A DNA stretch of 35,506 bases from Candidatus Gastranaerophilales bacterium (GTDB lineage: Bacteria > Cyanobacteriota > Vampirovibrionia > Gastranaerophilales > Gastranaerophilaceae), in contig CALUSW010000011.1 of NCBI GenBank assembly GCA_944323535.1, positions 1-35,506 of the forward strand, given 5' to 3'. A program made the translations under genes and the position numbers. Each line of letters opens with the position of its first letter. The first letter of the stretch is position 1. Shown one piece after another: positions 33,774-35,506 of the stretch. Below the pieces are notes generated by a model. The model did no database searches. It saw nothing but the letters and a program-made list of their open reading frames with translations, and was not told the origin of the DNA.

Positions 33774-33890
33774 GCTCAATTTCTTCACCTTTAATTATTA
33801 TAATTCAAAACATTATCTTTTTTGCTATTTTTAAATTATTATGTAAATATTTCTAAAATATATTAATTATTATATCAACATTTATATTAA

Positions 33891-33921
33891 TTGTTTTTTT
33901 ATTCTTATATAGCGTTACAAT
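33891..33921 (+). promoter_or_regulatory. Possible promoter of the M16 gene, near-leaderless
   Basis: TTGTTT (33891-33896) and TACAAT (33916-33921) are 19 bp apart. The ATG at 33931 is only nine bases after the -10 element and no ribosome binding site is visible, so the transcript would start at or within a few bases of the ATG. TTATAT at 33905-33910 is a less likely -10. Confidence 0.4.
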
Positions 33922-33930
33922 TGTAAAATT

Positions 33931-35506
33931 ATGGAAATCTCAACAAATTTAATACAAAAATATATAGGTGTATCACCGTCTGCGGAAAAATCCGGAAATA
34001 ATATAAATAACAACTCTGTAGCAGTTGATATAAAAGAACTTCCTTCGGTATATCCTGCCGGAATGTCGCAGGTTAATGCCAATAAGCCTGTTGCATATTC
34101 TAAAATAGGAGAAATTTCTGTCCCCGGGTCGAAGGAGAAAGCGAGTGTCTTTAAACTTGCAAACGGTCAAAAGGTTATTATTTTTCCAAAGAAAGGTCCT
34201 ACTTATATTAAAACGACATATAACGTCGGTTCTCTTAATGAAACCGAAGATATAAGAGGAATGAGCCATTATATCGAACATAATTTATTTAACGGCAGTA
34301 AGGGGCTTGCTCCGAGAGAGTATGATAAGAAAGTTTCGGAGCTTGGCGGCAGTACTAATGCTTCAACAGGTTTAGAAAAAACGGATTATTATCTTTCTTT
34401 GCAGTTATTAAAAGATAGTTCGCTTGAAGAAGGAATAAAACTTAATGCAATGCAGACCCAATTTCCTTCTTTTCCCGTTGAACAGCTTGAAAAAGAAAAA
34501 GAACCGGTTAAGTCCGAGATCGATTTATATAAAGATAATCCTTATGATGTGGCTTCCGGAATAGCTTTAAAGAATTTATTTAATATTCAAACTAATTCTT
34601 CAAATTTTGTTTTAGGCACAAAAGACAATATAAATTCTTTTACCAGAGAACAGGTGCTTGATTATTATAATACCTGGTATACCCCCGATAATGCGGTTAC
34701 GGTTATTACAGGTGATGTTGATACGGAAGAAACAATAAGGCTTGTTTCTAAATATTATAATAAGCCTATGGATTTATCCAAAATTAATCAACGGCATTAT
34801 GAGCCTATTCAATATACTGATAAACCGGTGCGAACTGATATTATACAGCAGAATGCATCCTCTGCCGATATATTCTTGGGGTTTGCGATACCGGAGGGAA
34901 CCTCTAAAAATGATTTGGATAAAATAAATACCTTATTGAGTTTATTAATGTCCTCAAATTCAAGATTGTCAAAGGCACTTGATAAATACGGGCTTTCTTC
35001 CGAAATATACACCGAAAATATGCAGAATAAGCCTGATGGCGCAAAGGCAATTCTTGCGCATGTTTCAATGCCTGAAGACAAGATAGAAGACGTACTTAAA
35101 ATTTTGTATGAAGAAATAACTTATATTGCCAATAATCCGCCTTCACTTGAAGAATTAAATAATATTAAAAGGCGGAGTATTAATTCTTTAGAAGAAAATA
35201 CCGAAGAATCGCAAAACATAAATTCTACACTTACTAATATTGCTTTAACTAACAATTTTAATTATTTTGAAGATACAATAAGAAATATACAAAACATTAG
35301 TCCCGAAGATATTTCAGATACAGCAAGGAAATTTCTGGATCTTAATAAAGTCTCTGTCTGTGTTTCACATGAAAAAACAGCATCTCCGGATAGTATTAAT
35401 CAAAATTATAATTCAGCTTTAAACAGCCAGAAAACAATTTCTTTCGGAGCTGCAAGAAGACCTGAGGAAACGTTATCGGAAGAAACAAGAAAAATAAAAC
35501 AATTTA
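33931..35506 (+). CDS. M16-family zinc peptidase (5' part, runs off the window)
   Basis: The open frame continues to the window edge (about 525 residues present). After a low-complexity N-terminal stretch of some 70 residues without a signal peptide, the peptidase domain begins (VFKLANGQKVIIFPKKGP). The inverted zinc motif HxxEH is His113-Tyr-Ile-Glu116-His117, followed by LFNGSKGLAPREYDKKVSELGGSTNAST, and the third ligand region is in EKEKEPVKSEID. The second domain of the pair starts near residue 230 (YYNTWYTPDNAVTVITGDVD). M16 enzymes degrade peptides within a closed chamber. I recall close relatives in Gastranaerophilales. It is long enough that a fused second half is likely beyond the edge. 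Confidence 0.9.
   Translation, partial: MEISTNLIQKYIGVSPSAEKSGNNINNNSVAVDIKELPSVYPAGMSQVNANKPVAYSKIGEISVPGSKEKASVFKLANGQKVIIFPKKGPTYIKTTYNVGSLNETEDIRGMSHYIEHNLFNGSKGLAPREYDKKVSELGGSTNASTGLEKTDYYLSLQLLKDSSLEEGIKLNAMQTQFPSFPVEQLEKEKEPVKSEIDLYKDNPYDVASGIALKNLFNIQTNSSNFVLGTKDNINSFTREQVLDYYNTWYTPDNAVTVITGDVDTEETIRLVSKYYNKPMDLSKINQRHYEPIQYTDKPVRTDIIQQNASSADIFLGFAIPEGTSKNDLDKINTLLSLLMSSNSRLSKALDKYGLSSEIYTENMQNKPDGAKAILAHVSMPEDKIEDVLKILYEEITYIANNPPSLEELNNIKRRSINSLEENTEESQNINSTLTNIALTNNFNYFEDTIRNIQNISPEDISDTARKFLDLNKVSVCVSHEKTASPDSINQNYNSALNSQKTISFGAARRPEETLSEETRKIKQF

Noticed and set aside
1-35506. CRISPR arrays, tRNA or rRNA genes, transposases
   Set aside because: No regularly spaced repeat clusters, cloverleaf-like sequences, rRNA-like stretches or transposase motifs were noticed by eye; a dedicated scan was not possible.

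Overview
The window is AT-rich, densely coded bacterial chromosome. The gene set fits an uncultured gut member of the Gastranaerophilales (Melainabacteria/Vampirovibrionia, the non-photosynthetic sister group of Cyanobacteria). This rests on recognition of the 524-residue protein at 25823-27397 and the M16 peptidase at the right edge, both of which resemble lineage-restricted families I recall from that group, and on a DapL-type diaminopimelate route. It is an inference without a database search.

Region 1 (1-4500) is the most interesting part. It is a compact leftward operon that looks like an undescribed RiPP (ribosomally made, post-translationally modified peptide) pathway. A 39-residue Cys/Gly/Trp/His-rich precursor peptide (4167-4286) overlaps, through TAATG, a PqqD-like/radical SAM/SPASM maturase. 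A TupA-like ATP-grasp ligase and, through an ATGA overlap, a B12-binding-type radical SAM enzyme follow. A strong sigma70-like promoter (TTGACA, 18 bp, TATAAT) drives it, and a divergent MerR-family regulator is the obvious candidate controller.

Region 2 (4850-16300) is mostly housekeeping: a degenerate soluble PAS histidine kinase, mnmE, typA, the two-subunit L-serine dehydratase sdaAB-sdaAA (apparently starting on a leaderless transcript), dapL, a gltD-like glutamate synthase small subunit, a flippase-like membrane protein and a zinc alcohol dehydrogenase. The 447-base gap before typA carries two copies of a palindromic dispersed repeat.

Region 3 (16300-24900) holds a type I restriction-modification locus, hsdM-hsdS, then fic-hsdR, all leftward. 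A small GIY-YIG nuclease cassette bounded by inverted repeats sits between hsdS and fic; one repeat arm supplies the ribosome binding site and start codon of the nuclease. The fic-hsdR promoter is embedded in an array of CACAAA-N4/5-TTTGTG palindromes spaced 40, 30, 40 and perhaps 30 bp. Because Fic carries a C-terminal winged-helix-like segment, the array suggests repression of the restriction subunit separately from hsdMS.

Region 4 (24900-35506) returns to core genes: rpoZ, rpsT, the 524-residue lineage protein, uppS-rdgB, a membrane LysM protein, the operon gmk-coaBC-Nif3-like-secreted protein-rsmD, a small membrane protein with Arg-rich repeats, and the 5' part of an M16 zinc peptidase that runs off the window. 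No rRNA, tRNA, CRISPR array or transposase was seen.
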